Origin: Effrenium voratum
Lineage: Eukaryota > Sar > Dinophyceae > Suessiales > Symbiodiniaceae
Direction of reading: 5' to 3'
Assembly: GCA_963377175.1 (NCBI GenBank)
Contig: CAUJNA010003101.1
Coordinates: 545,001-609,000, forward strand
Length of the DNA: 64,000 nt
Every line of letters starts with the position of its first letter. The stretch's first letter is position 1. The notes under the pieces were generated by a model. The model was not told where the DNA came from and did no database searches. It was given only the letters and a program-made list of their open reading frames with translations. The translations under genes were made by a program, and so were the position numbers. This document shows, piece after piece, positions 47,282 to 59,695 of this stretch.

Positions 47282-47335
47282 CTGCGCCTCAATCGGGGCC
47301 AACTCCGCCGCCCCCTTGCTCCTCCTCCTGCGGAG
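47282..47335 (-). CDS. short exon, unidentified
   Basis: A 54-bp minus-strand exon (18 codons, phase 0) with a CCAAG acceptor and a CAG|GC donor, reading LRRRRSKGAAELAPIEAQ. Helical and basic; assignment to a gene is uncertain. Confidence 0.38.
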
Positions 47336-50300
47336 CTTGGATGCGCCCACCTCTGGAACTGCCTTCGAACTGCCTCGCTCAGCTGCTCAAGACAGCTTCT
47401 GTTCACCATGTGCACGGCTGAACACGGTCTAGATAAATAAGGTCTATATTTGGATCAAACCCTCAACTTGCAAACAGGAAAGCCAGCGACGGCAACAATT
47501 ACGAGCGGTTTCAAAGACAAGAGGATCCCCTCAAAAGAACTCTGAACCCACGCGGAAAAAGAGTCTCAACATGGGAACAATTGCAAGGAGGATCTCTTAA
47601 AGAACCTTCAGCAACAGTGAAGAGTGCAAGTCGAAGTGCAAGTTAAAGGCCCTCGACTTGCATAAAGGTACAAGCAGCAAGCCAAGGGCCAGAAATCTTG
47701 TCAACCCCTTTCCAAACTTCATCGCGCGAAGAATTGGATTGAAAAAGTGCAGCTCCAAACCAACATGGAAACATAACGTACAAACACAATCAATTGTGGG
47801 CCAGCTGACTTTTGTTTCGATGCCCCATCTAAATGTTCTGAGCAGTCTCTCACAGCTCCTTCTGAGCACAGGCGTGCCATTGTTCATTGGCTGCACAACG
47901 CAGTGGCAAGCTTGCTTTCGACTAGCTATGCTTCATGCCCCATACACTGCATGTAGCCAAACAAAATGTGGGATAAACCTCTATTGGGAAAATGTTGCCA
48001 GTTCTGAACAGACAGGAACTCCAAGCTAGGCTCCCAAGAAGAACGATTCGTGAGCATAAGCAATAAGGAAGCATGTTTTGTTTATGTGCTCGGCCTGAAC
48101 CTACGAGCCGCTCAATCTCTTTTCTCCACATGGTCCCATATCATGGAGACCCACCGTTGTCCTAGAGCCTCCTCTGACCGTGTGCTGCAGCCAAGGTGCA
48201 CACGATGCGGTGGACTTGCGTGACTCCCGTGACTCTGCAACCAAACGCATGCAATAATCTAGCTGACATCTGCACCTTCCCACACAAATTCTGCCACGCG
48301 GGCCGTGCCACGTCGAGAGTCCCTCGACGCATTCAGATCACGAGCACAATGACATTGAGCTGTTCACTTGCGCAATTCACTGCAACGTGGTTTGGATTTG
48401 CGGCTTGGGGATTTGAAGTAGAGGGTAAATGAGAAACCGAATCACCAATCCGCTTGATTCGAATCACTAGAGGCCGGGAGTGCCAAAGAGTTCCGATCGA
48501 GTCTACTTCCACTTGAGCACCCGAAACCAATTGACTTTTGGTTTTTCCAACATGCCCATTTTAGGTTATACATCTCGTGAAACCAGGTAGCAGAACCACG
48601 TACTAAAATGGCCAATGGGGGCGTTGGGCATTGCTCACTCGAGGGCAGCCGTTTGTCCTGCCAAAATGTTACACACTCATTGAGTGATATAAAAGGAAAG
48701 ACGAAACACGTGACAACAGGCGCGAAAGTAGACCGCAGCTGAAGCATTTTGTTCATGCTCGAGTGAGACGCTTGTTGCGCATTCTTCCCCAAGTACTGGC
48801 GCGGTGAAACACTTGTTTCTTGATGTGAGACAGGTGTTGCAGTCAACATCTGTCATGATGGCACTGGTTCATCCACGGCCACTTACTTTGCATCACAGAC
48901 CGGCACAGCCTTTGCGTGTCCGGCTTGACTGCTACTATTTTCTGACTGATCTTTCTCGCTAAATTGGCTCAGCTCTGACAGTCGTCCGCCATCAATCCAC
49001 CTCAATTCCTGCCTAGGAATAACTCAAACACAACAAAGGGGGGTGGCTCGCAAAATGATTGGTTTCCTGTGGATTCCCTGTGAAAAATAACCAAAGGGGG
49101 CCCCCTCCAAAAAAAAGGGCACACCCATGTGTGAGAATTCATAGCGCCGGACCGCCAAAGCGAGCGAGCACGGCAGCCGAGGCAGCTGTACACACCCGAG
49201 GATCTGCCGAAGACGTAGTTGGCTCTCCTGGCTGCTCCAAACATCCAGCAAGGGAATGTTGGTCCCTTGCACCGGGAAACTAAAGGGAACCAACCCAATG
49301 AATGTCCTGACCCCCTTCTTCCAGTCTTTGTACCAGGGTGGCTAAAAAGAATACAAATTGAAAACCAACCTAGTTGGAGGCGAGTGGAGTACTCCCAGGT
49401 GCCCACAACGAGGACATAAGTGAGGAATCAGCTGGATTATATGGATCAAGAGTGGCAATGAAGAGTTGAACAAGGGATCTGGTGCGCGCCAAGGCAGCCT
49501 GCCATCACCGGATTTGCCCCTGAAGCCAGAACAGGTCTGCAGGCCTGCTTTCTTGTCCAAGACTGTCGTTGCATGGGGCATGCTGCACCCCAAAACCGCA
49601 TGCCTGCCTGCCAATCTGCGCATGTTCACCAAATGCCACAAGCGGCTCAATGGTAGATATGCTGGAGCAAGCCATCTTTGCTGACCCCAAGCATATTCAA
49701 TGGCTGCGAACAAAGCAACATGGTGTGCTCACATCGTCCCGGAGCCGCCTCAGCTGGGAACCTCCATCCAGTTGAAGAAGGCCGTCCAAAGGCTCTCCAG
49801 CTGTGGGTAGGCTTCGGAGAGAACCCTGCGCACGAGAGACATATTAATATGCACGTCTGGTAGTGAAGAACTGTGTAAGCACAAGGCTGATGACCAACCC
49901 TTGGCAGCCCAACACTACTTGCAGCCTCCCCTTAGGCAAAATAGAACAAACACAAAACACCTGCCTCACAATCTCCTCCGTCTTGGCTCTCAGCCTTGGC
50001 AAATTTGGACCCATGAGCTGCCCAGAGGTCTCTGTTGCTGCTAGGATTGCTTGATGGACCTCACAAACGACCTATTGAGCAATTAAGGCCTCGACACAGG
50101 TCAAAAAGGCAAAGCATCTTGCACGGCATGTCAAAAAGCAAACTCTCTGTTGGACCGCAATACGAGTGCCATTGCTTCTCCCTTGAAAGCGCCAAATCTG
50201 GAACACTGCCTACCCCACCCGATCCCACCCCACCAGTGCATGTTCACAAGGGGGCGGACAACAACAGCTCTTGCGCTAGCTGAAACATGGTTGAACCACT

Positions 50301-50599
50301 GCAGTCTAAACGACCTCCTGTCGAGTTCCCATCAAAGGGGACCAGCGGTTTGTTTCAACAAATGTTGCAACCACCCCTGTTGCATAGTGCCCAAACCCGA
50401 AAACAACCCCGAACCGTAACCAACAATTACATGTCTCTTTCAAAGCGAAATTGGAGGTTGGCTGTTTCAACTCTAAAAAATGTCTTGAAACAACCCAGCC
50501 CGTTTTGTCCCAACCCACACCTATTCTTCCCCGTTCTCTTCCCTGAACCCATACCTAGGCCCTTCCGCTACCCCTCCGTCCGAGCCGCTGGGACTGCTC

Positions 50600-50676
50600 C
50601 TCCTGCTGCTGCCGGATGTTCCCCGGCGGCGGCGGCCCGGTGCCCATGGACAGCTCGTCCATGCCTCGAAACAGCG
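50600..50676 (-). CDS. exon, Gln-rich, possibly a first coding exon or the C-terminal part of the CCDC40-type gene
   Basis: After a CGAG|G acceptor the minus strand reads an ATG and then DELSMGTGPPPPGNIRQQQ followed by a Glu/Gln/Arg helix. The phase (two bases before the ATG) does not match the end of the exon at 51393-51443. It could therefore begin the next gene in the array, or a small exon may be missing between them. The donor lies near 50600. Confidence 0.45.
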
Positions 50677-51392
50677 GGCGTCTACCAGTACAACACCGGG
50701 CAAAAAAAAACAACAACAGCAAGCAAGACGGCCAACACAAGCAAATCCTCTTAACGGCACCATGCTACTGTTTAACAAAATCCTGAGGTCCAGCAAAGGG
50801 AAAGTTTCAGGAAGCCTGGCAAAAAGCCCATCCACGGCCAGTGAAGCCCAAGTCACCAGGTCTGGGCAGACTAGGTGCCGAAGCGTGTCAAATGAAGGGG
50901 CCCTTGGGACACTCAAATGGGGCCACAAAAGCGGGCTGTTGCCTCACAGAAACTCAATCAATGTCCTCCCCCCACCATAGTATTCAGAACGCTACCACCA
51001 TAGGTTCCAAAAAATGTCTTTGGGTTGCGGGAGGGAGGTTTTTCCCGCTCAGGTGCTCAAGTATCTAGCAACTCAACTGAGTAGGCGGCGCTTTGCTGCG
51101 CGCTGCAGCTTCAGGATGGTGGCGAGGTTCTGCTGCTTCTGAATATGGCCAACCTCGAAAGAGCCATGCGGCCAAAGGGAAACAGCCAGCGCTTACCCTA
51201 CTCTTTGGCAACACCCACGTTTCTTTCGATCGTAAACATGATTCTGGCCAGCAATGTGTCTGTTCCGAAAAATTAACGATCCTACACACGACAACGAATT
51301 CAAAAGGAGCATGCTGCAGCAGGCTCAAACCTGGATGGGCTTCTTGGCGTCAATCCATAAAAATGCAAAGAAGTGCGTGGCCGTCACCGGGC

Positions 51393-54300
51393 CTGCACCT
51401 CGCCCCGCAGGCCCTCGTTTGCCCGCTCCAGGGCGCCATACTCCTAGGCGCTAGATCTTTGCGCGGGTTGGCAATGGGACGGGGTGCCGCGTCTGGACGC
51501 AGGTCAACGCTTGTTGTGGTCTTCGAATCTGATAGTGTCAATCTGGCGATTGTACCCACGTCATTCCCTTGACTACAGTTAGATGAAGGTGAATATTGAC
51601 CGTTGCTCATCTATCTTCCCTGGCAAGAATCAACCCACCAAAAGACGCTCACTTTGAATTGGCAACCACCCAGAACTACGGGGACGCTGATGGCGGAATG
51701 CCTTTGGTTTTAGATACGCTGGGAGGGTAGTTCATTGGTTCAACTCATGGCCACAAGGCACACCTTTTGTGGGTCAAAAGGGAGTCAAAGGGACATCAAC
51801 CTTTTTTTTGGGGTGGGGTGGGGGAATAAATCAAAGGAAAAGCTACCCCGGGAATGGAGTAGGCAAATGGGCAATCAAAACCCATTTTTGGGTTCCCCCC
51901 CCCATATTAAAAGCCCAAAAAAAACATGGCATTCCGACCCCGCCTGGGCCGTCTGCTCGATGGTCTGCTGCAGCTCCTGCAGATCTCGCTGCCTCTCCAC
52001 GATCTTCTGCTCCGCGTCGCCGTTGGCCTGGGTGCCTCAGGCAGTCAGGGGTGATGATTCCGGGCCATGCTTGGCCAAACGGTTTTGGGGTTGATCACCA
52101 TCCCCACAAGTCAAGAAGTCCTCTGCGGATTGGCTGTCGTTCTTTAAAACGAAAGATCCCGAAATCCGATGCGAAGATACACCATGGCATTTGGTGCAAG
52201 CGATTTGACTATGCTTTTTAGAACCCGTCTAGGGTCCCCTGATCAAGGCTGCAAAAACTCCCCGATTAAGAACCATCCCTACCCCAGGCATCTTCTGCCT
52301 GGTTGAGATTCTCTTACGAGAAGGGTTCCACGGAATGGGGGGAGGGGACTCTTGAAAGTCGAAGGATTTATGGTCCCATGATGTCCCATGCAGGTTTAGC
52401 TTTCTTCCCAAAAGCGCAGGTGGAAACGCAACTCATGAAAGGGCACCGCCCAAACCCCCTCTGCCTCAGGATTTGACCCGAGCTCGAACCCCCCGGCACC
52501 TTCCAAATAAGCGGTGGGTCTGACTTTCTACTTTGTCTATTGGAGCAAATGTAAATTGTAGGCACCCTGCAACCCCGCGCTGGGTTATTCCGCAGAGCTG
52601 CAGAGCTTCAGGTTATTCCGGAGCGACTGCAGTTGCCGCTTCACGTTCGCCGTGTTCGCGGCCTGCTTGGTTTTCTTGGCCTGCACAGCACGCCGATTCA
52701 ATTGGGTCCAGCCCTGAAACAGCAATGTTGCTGAATGGCTCTCGCCGACCAAGGAAAGCTGACAAAATGTGCCCGCTGAGTTGACTGTTTCAACTCAAAA
52801 CTCGTGCCAAAAAGAAGCAGAAGGAAGAAACCCAACTGAGCAGCCCAAAACCCATCGAGTTCGGGTTCTACTACAAGGCCTTGCCACAACCTGCTAACAT
52901 GGCAAATGGAGGGGTGCTGAAATGCTTACCTGACAAAAATATCGGTGCGAGTTGGCAGCATTTCAACGCCTACGGAGTCCAGGGGCGACATGTGCACATT
53001 GTTCCCCTGCTTCTCCCAGCTGGTCAGGCTGACGATGCATGCTTCCCCCGCGCTCTTCAACAGTTTTTGTGCTGCAATGGCTGTTCAACAATTGAAACAA
53101 GAAAAGGAGGGACTTCGCTGGGCCTGAAGGGACGAATCAGGCTCGGCAGCCTTGGGGGGGGCCTGTAAGAACTCATGGATTTGGGTCTGCTTGCTTTCTG
53201 CGAAACCAGTCATCATGGCTAGCCTTTTTGTATGGCCCTGAGAATCAATGCACAACCACAGGGATATACGGTGCACTGTGAGAACACAAAAACAATCGAA
53301 CCACCCAAAATCGCAGGTTCATCCATGCAAAATTCTGGCATTGTCCATCCCAGAACCGACGCAACAAAAAGCGGCATTCAAACATGGCAGGAAGAGACTG
53401 AAAAAACAAAGCATCCAATCCCAGCAAACCTTCAACCCCCAAAACACCAAACCGCATGAAATCCAATCCCCCGAAGCTCCCAGACACCGCCTTGGGCTCC
53501 AGCTTCAGCGCGATGGCATCGCGCTTGAGGATGGCCCGCTCCATCTCCACGATCATCTGCTCCTGCCGTTGCTCTCACTCCCTTGCTTGCAGAACCAGTT
53601 TGAACTTAACAAGTTCGAAGTTTGTTGCTTCCCGCTTGGACCAGAAAGTGGGCAAGTGTGGAGATCGACTGGATCACAATCGACCAAATTCGACCAGGAC
53701 AGGTGCGAACCTCAACTCTCAAGTGGAACCCAAAACACCCCGGCACGCAAAAGGAAGTGTGTATACGTTTGGGTGTCCAAGATCATTGCTTGGCTGGCCA
53801 ACTCTTGAGTTGGTAAAAATTTGTCCAGGCAATTGCCTTTCGTGCATCAGGTTACCATGATTACCCTCAACATGCGGGTTGATCAATATTCCTGGCATGG
53901 GTAACTTTTCCAGTTTAAGTAGGCATCTCTTTAGTGGTCTTCCCAATGGTCATCCTTTGTAAAGCACCTTTCGATCAACCCCCAAATCTCTGAAACAAAA
54001 CCATAGACCATAGACCAATCTTGAGATCTCCCAACACCTTAGACCAAGTTGATCTCTTCCATTTGGTTAAGACCCCTGAAAAACAAAAAAAAACATGTCC
54101 AGTAGCCAGTAGTGATAGGTTCCCTTTAAAACCAACAGGGGAAAATAAAACATATTCTTAAGCAAATTGAAGTCATGGTACCATGGTTACCTTCAAGATC
54201 TCTCAAAACCAAACCAAACGAGTCGACCCAAAGAAGTCCCCGCTCACGCCGGGTCGAGCGATCGAATCGAGAGCTCCTGGCGGCGCTTCAGCTGCTCCAG

Positions 54301-57300
54301 CCGCAACTCCATGCGGTGGATCTCCTTCTTCATGGCCGAGGCGTCGGCCTGGAGAAAGAGACAAAGACGGCGGGGGGCACAACGAAGACGGGGGGGGAGG
54401 GGGCACGTCTCCCACATTTCCCAAAGAAACAAGGGGAGACCACCAAATAGTGGGACCCACAAAAACTCCTATGATCCGCAAAACCAAAAATGTCCTGCCT
54501 GACCCACGTTGGGATCCAAAGCCGCTTGCCTGTCGACGCGCAGGACGAGTTACTTGAGAGAGCTTGGAACTTCAGGTATGCTGATTGGAAGCGAGCCAGT
54601 CTACCGCCTCAAAAGGACCAAAGGTTGTAGCCCGGGACACCCCATGCCCTAGGGCATTGCCGTTCTCAATCAAGATCTGCCGGTCTGCCAGCCTACTTGG
54701 ACATATGACTTATCTAACCGTTGGTCATCGAACGTTGCACCGACACCTACAGCAACTGGCCGTTGCAAAACGCTCAGCTGCATATGATGTCTGTTGATGT
54801 CTGTTGTTTGCTTGCTGTCGGCCAAGTTGGTTCAACTTGGTGCAACAGGACGACGTCGACATCCTGAGTCGCTGGCATCTCCTTCTCGAGGGTGATCTTT
54901 CGCTCCCAAAGGAGAACCTTGCAATGGGCTTTCTGGAAAATAGCAGTGGCGGCTAAGAATCGCATCTCTGGGCAAGGACAGCCAGGCAGCCCTGTCACTG
55001 TCTCTCAAGCTGATGGAACGTTGCAGTTACATCTTTCATCAGCCTTGATGCGTTTCACCTTGTTCAAAGCTAATATGTGTTGCCACCAAGGCAACATCCC
55101 ACGGGACCCCACTGCAGGGCATCGGTACATTGGGAGAAGAAAATGGCGTCCATTGGACTGGCCTGGCGCTCAGACTCCAGGATGTCCTGGTTCATCTGGT
55201 CCTTGTCCATCCTCACCCTGTCTACATCCCGCTCCTCAGATGCGCGCACAGGTGCTGAAATGCAGTTCGGCACGTTGATGCGCCTGAAAAGCAGCGGCAA
55301 AGTCTGAAAAAGGGCTCATAATCCGCATCTACCTGTTCATTCCAAAGTCTATCCTGTCGTGAACAGTATTAAGAATATGTTCCTGGGTCACGTCAGAAAC
55401 TTATACTTGTCAAAGAAAACTTAAAGCAAACCACCAGGATATCACAGGATGTTTGCCTGCAGCTCCATGCGTTGGCCAGGTGCGCCTGTGAAAGAACAAC
55501 CAAACCGCGCAATGATCACCGTGTAGAGTGCCAGCATGCCACGCGCAGTCATGGTTTGCTTTCATTACACATAGCTCTCAGCATAAAACCCACTTGTGGT
55601 TCAAACCCATTCTCTCAAACTGCAGTCCCCTATATGCATTCCCGAGCAAAAACCAAAAGATGCGGCCATGTCGCCATGTCCAAGCACCTGGCCGGTGAGG
55701 CATCGATCCCCTCCCTTCAGACTCAAGCTCAAGTGCCACTCGGAACGTACCTGATGGGTTTGTGACCTAGCTGGCGGCTTGGAACACACAAGCCTTGAGG
55801 AAACTGATGCTCATCTGCAACCAATGGTTGGTCACCATGTGCCCAACAGGTGCAATAACTGCATGCAATTGCGTATAGGTAATCATCGCACCCTTGAGAG
55901 CTTCTTGGCTTAGGTAAAGGCGAATGGACATGCTGAAAAGAATGCAGACTTCCACGCAAGTGTCCGCATCACCGCCGATCATCCCGGCTAATCTCACCTT
56001 CCACTTTTGATGAATTGCAAAAGCGTGCGCCCCTTCCGCACGGTTGGCTCCCTCTGGTGTTCCACACATCAAAGACCTTTTCTTGACAGCCCTCCTTTTC
56101 AGCATCTTGCCCAACCTTTGTTCCCCCAAACAGAGGTCGTCCCACCAAGCGCCATCCATTTCTCCATTGGGCGTCCCCGCTTTGTCTCGATCTCCTTGAG
56201 CTTCTGGACGAACTCCGTCTCCATCATGGCGTTGGAGTTGGAGATCTCGTCCGACCGTGCCTCGTGCTTCACCACGGCGCCGTTCATGCGGTCCATGTCG
56301 AAGCCTCGGCGCCCGAAGGGACGATGAGCGAGCGAGTCCGTTCGCCAACGGCCGCAGAGGGAAACGATACAGCAAGGCTTTTAGGGCCGCTATCTATCTG
56401 GATTTCAAACACGTTCAACGCACTATCAGGTCCAGAAACTTTGGATCGTTGAGCTTGCGATGGGGTGTTCCCGCCAAAACTGCCAGAGAATGCTTTTCAC
56501 GCAAGCCCACCGGGAGATTGCCTCGAGCATGGTTGTCTTTAAGGAACCCTGAGCCACCCTGAAGTCGTTCCTTCCAACATGGCCAAGTACAGGGTCATCT
56601 GCTTCAACATCCATGTGGGCAGCCCCTACAAATTTCAAACAGAGTTGAGTTGAGCGTACCGCGTTTTCCATCGTTTTCCTCAAGGGGCGGAGGTGCTTCA
56701 TGTTATTCTCCAGCTCCCGGATCTCCTTCTCATGGCCCGTCAGCTGGCCCTCGATCCGGAGCTTCTTCCTGGCCGGACATCCCCATGCGTATGCGTGCGT
56801 GTTCCATTGAAACCCAGCGCAAGCAGTGCTGAACTCAAAACTGGAATAAAAATGGAATGACTCCCGAAATAGGGTTCAAACAAAGTCATGGATTGACTCA
56901 CCCCCGAAACCGCCGGTTCATCCAGGATTAAAGCCTCGCACATGCCTCGCTCGACTCACATGGACCCCCATATCACGACATGTGCTGAGTCTACCAGAGT
57001 TCTTCAATACCCTCTCACAAACATGACGTGCACAGGCTTTGCAGGGCTTCCACAAAAACGGAGGGAGACACCCTTGCGATGTAACCTTCAAAGACAGCTC
57101 TGATAAAAAGGGGTTCTAAACCAAGCATAATCGTCCAAAAAAAAAACTTAGTGGCTGATCGTTTTGCTTCAGGACTAAATAGGTGAACCCTTCGCACTCA
57201 GCTTGCCGCGCTAGCAAGCTATCTCAAAAAATCGCGTCGGCGAGGCTGCTCCAAGACCATCTTCTTATTCTTGTTCTCGTTGAGCATCCCCTGCCGGGCA

Positions 57301-57874
57301 ACTTCTGCGCGTTTGTTTCCCGCCCCTTTTTCACACGGCAAAAGAAGAGCCTCCTTCTGTCAGCAATGAGTGCCGTCCTGTTGTGTGCAGGTGCGGTGCT
57401 AAAAAGGGCGATGCACAACGTGAACCACACAAGGAACCCGCTTTTCCACTCTGTGCACAATCTGATTCTACTGGACATGATGGAAACGCTCTTGGTGGTC
57501 ACATTGCCGAGTTGAGGTCTGACCCCAATCAACACAATGTTCAATGAGACGGACACCTGATCAGACCGGGATTTGGCCTCAGTTGCCCAGTGACCCTTGC
57601 AGCTCAGGGAAAGCTTTTTGGGGCTGACATGGGGGCGCCACCAAACTCTTGCACGCCTTCAGCTTGTCCGTGTCACTAGACACGGACAAAAGCTGCGTCT
57701 GCTTCTGGATCCAGTCCTGGCCGAGGTACTCTGGCAACATGCGTTCTTCCTACCTGAGCAAATCGTACTAAAAGGTACCGGACTGGTACCGACGTGATTA
57801 CAAAAAACGCGCGGGTCATTACCAGTCCGGCGCGTAAAGGGGGTTCACGGACATTCCGATGCTTGACGCTCCGG

Positions 57875-57943
<69 letters not shown>

Positions 57944-59654
57944 GCCAAGAGGCTCAAGGGCCTCAAGGGCTCCATGGGCCTTCCATCCTGGCACTGCCAT
58001 CCGGGCTCGGTCCTTTTGCATGTCGGAGCACTCCTTCGTCAGCTCCGCAATGGCCTTCCGCCTCGGAAGGCATGCGGAAAGCGCACGTGCGACGGCCCCT
58101 TGTGCGGCCAACTCGAAAAGCACGTGCTTGTTTGGAAACACGGCTACAACATGCTATTCCTCACGCAATCCTGCAGCATATTGTCCTCGACACAAATTCG
58201 ATTTCATCGCTGGGCTTGCCAGGTAGTCATGGTGTAACCAAGGACATCCTTGCTCGTGAGCGAGCCAACCGCAAAAAGGGATACATGGCACATTATAGCT
58301 CTACCGCGCACCTGAATTTTTGAACAGTTCACCGCCTTGTTTTTGGTTTGGGGTTTGAGATGTCGGGTTTGGGGCTTAGGGTCAGCCCAGTCGCCCAGTG
58401 CGTCCCCGACCCACTGCACCCATTGCAGTCTTCGAGGCCGCGGCATGTGCTTCAGCTTGGCCTCCTGGGAACTCTGAGGATCACACTTGCGTGGGGCAAG
58501 CCGCCAAAACTATTCACAGTTCTACATGTTTCATAGATGGCCATGAAAAGCCCGTACCTCCAGTGAACATCCCAATAGCCACTAAAATAGACTAGAATGG
58601 GTGGTGCACCTACCCCAAAATGGTACCAATGATTTTGACCCACTGCCAGATAGACACGCTAGACCATGATTCATCAAAAAATGTGGATCCGAGGGAAGCA
58701 CCTTCCTGGCACTGGAAGCAGGGAGCACTGATTTTGAGAAGTCCAAAACAAGCTTTCAAAAAGCCGATATATGGTCATCTAAAAAACTCGCGAGCCCTTG
58801 ACCACTGAGCAAGCAAGCCATTAAAGGTCAACCATGCAGTCCAGGTTGCCCTGATAAGGAGCATCAGGTATACTTTCAAGTATAGTTGTAGGCAAAAACA
58901 CGATCTCCCAATAGTGAAAATGCAAGGATACCCGTTCTGCGTGGGAACCAAAGCATTTTTACGGGGGATTCGGCCGCGTTGAAATCGGAAGTTCGAATTA
59001 TCACGCCCCCATGGAACCTAGAGTAACCCTTCAAGGCTTTGATGAAACCAGGTCCCTTCCCACCGGTCAGCTGCAGGTCCCTTCCCACCGGGAAGCCTCC
59101 ACTTTGGTTTCCAGCGGACTGAGGCTCCGGCCTGCGGCCCGGCCACGTCCTCGTCGTTGCCGATCTCCGCCTCCAGCTTCGTCCTGCCGCTTTGGGCGTT
59201 GGATGCGGCGAGTGGAACCAAACCGGGGATGGCGTTACAACCAGTCGCCCTCCGAATTGGTTTCAACGGCTGGTGTAAACATTAAAAAAAAATAAAAAAT
59301 GACTGGCTGGTATTTGTTTGTCTGCTTTTAGGATAAGCCAAAAAGGGATCCAACTCGTTTGACACTTACCTGGCTGTTGCTGAATCCAGCCCTCCGAATC
59401 AATCGCGGCTCACTCGAAGGTCCGTCCCTCCACGTTCCTGATATCCCAAACAGCAAACAAGTGGCCCACCGACCAACAAAAACTTAAAATAAGGCTGTGC
59501 TGCTGCACCTTTGGACTAACATCTGTGAAGAATCCCCCCTGGTCTACAACAAGCCTTGCTCGCCAAAGAATCAGCTTCTGCAAACGCTAATTAAGAGAAA
59601 TAAGCTCAAGGAGAGATTGATAATGCATATTTAGACCCAGGAATCAACATGAAG

Positions 59655-59695
<41 letters not shown>

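Larger units (their letters stand above)
44821..50590. other. sparse region with two minor exons
   Basis: Besides the exons listed at 45698-45738 and 47282-47335, I see no secure gene. A minus-strand frame at 49190-49240 reading ESQLRLRQILG after a CCAG acceptor is a possible exon. Confidence 0.3.
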
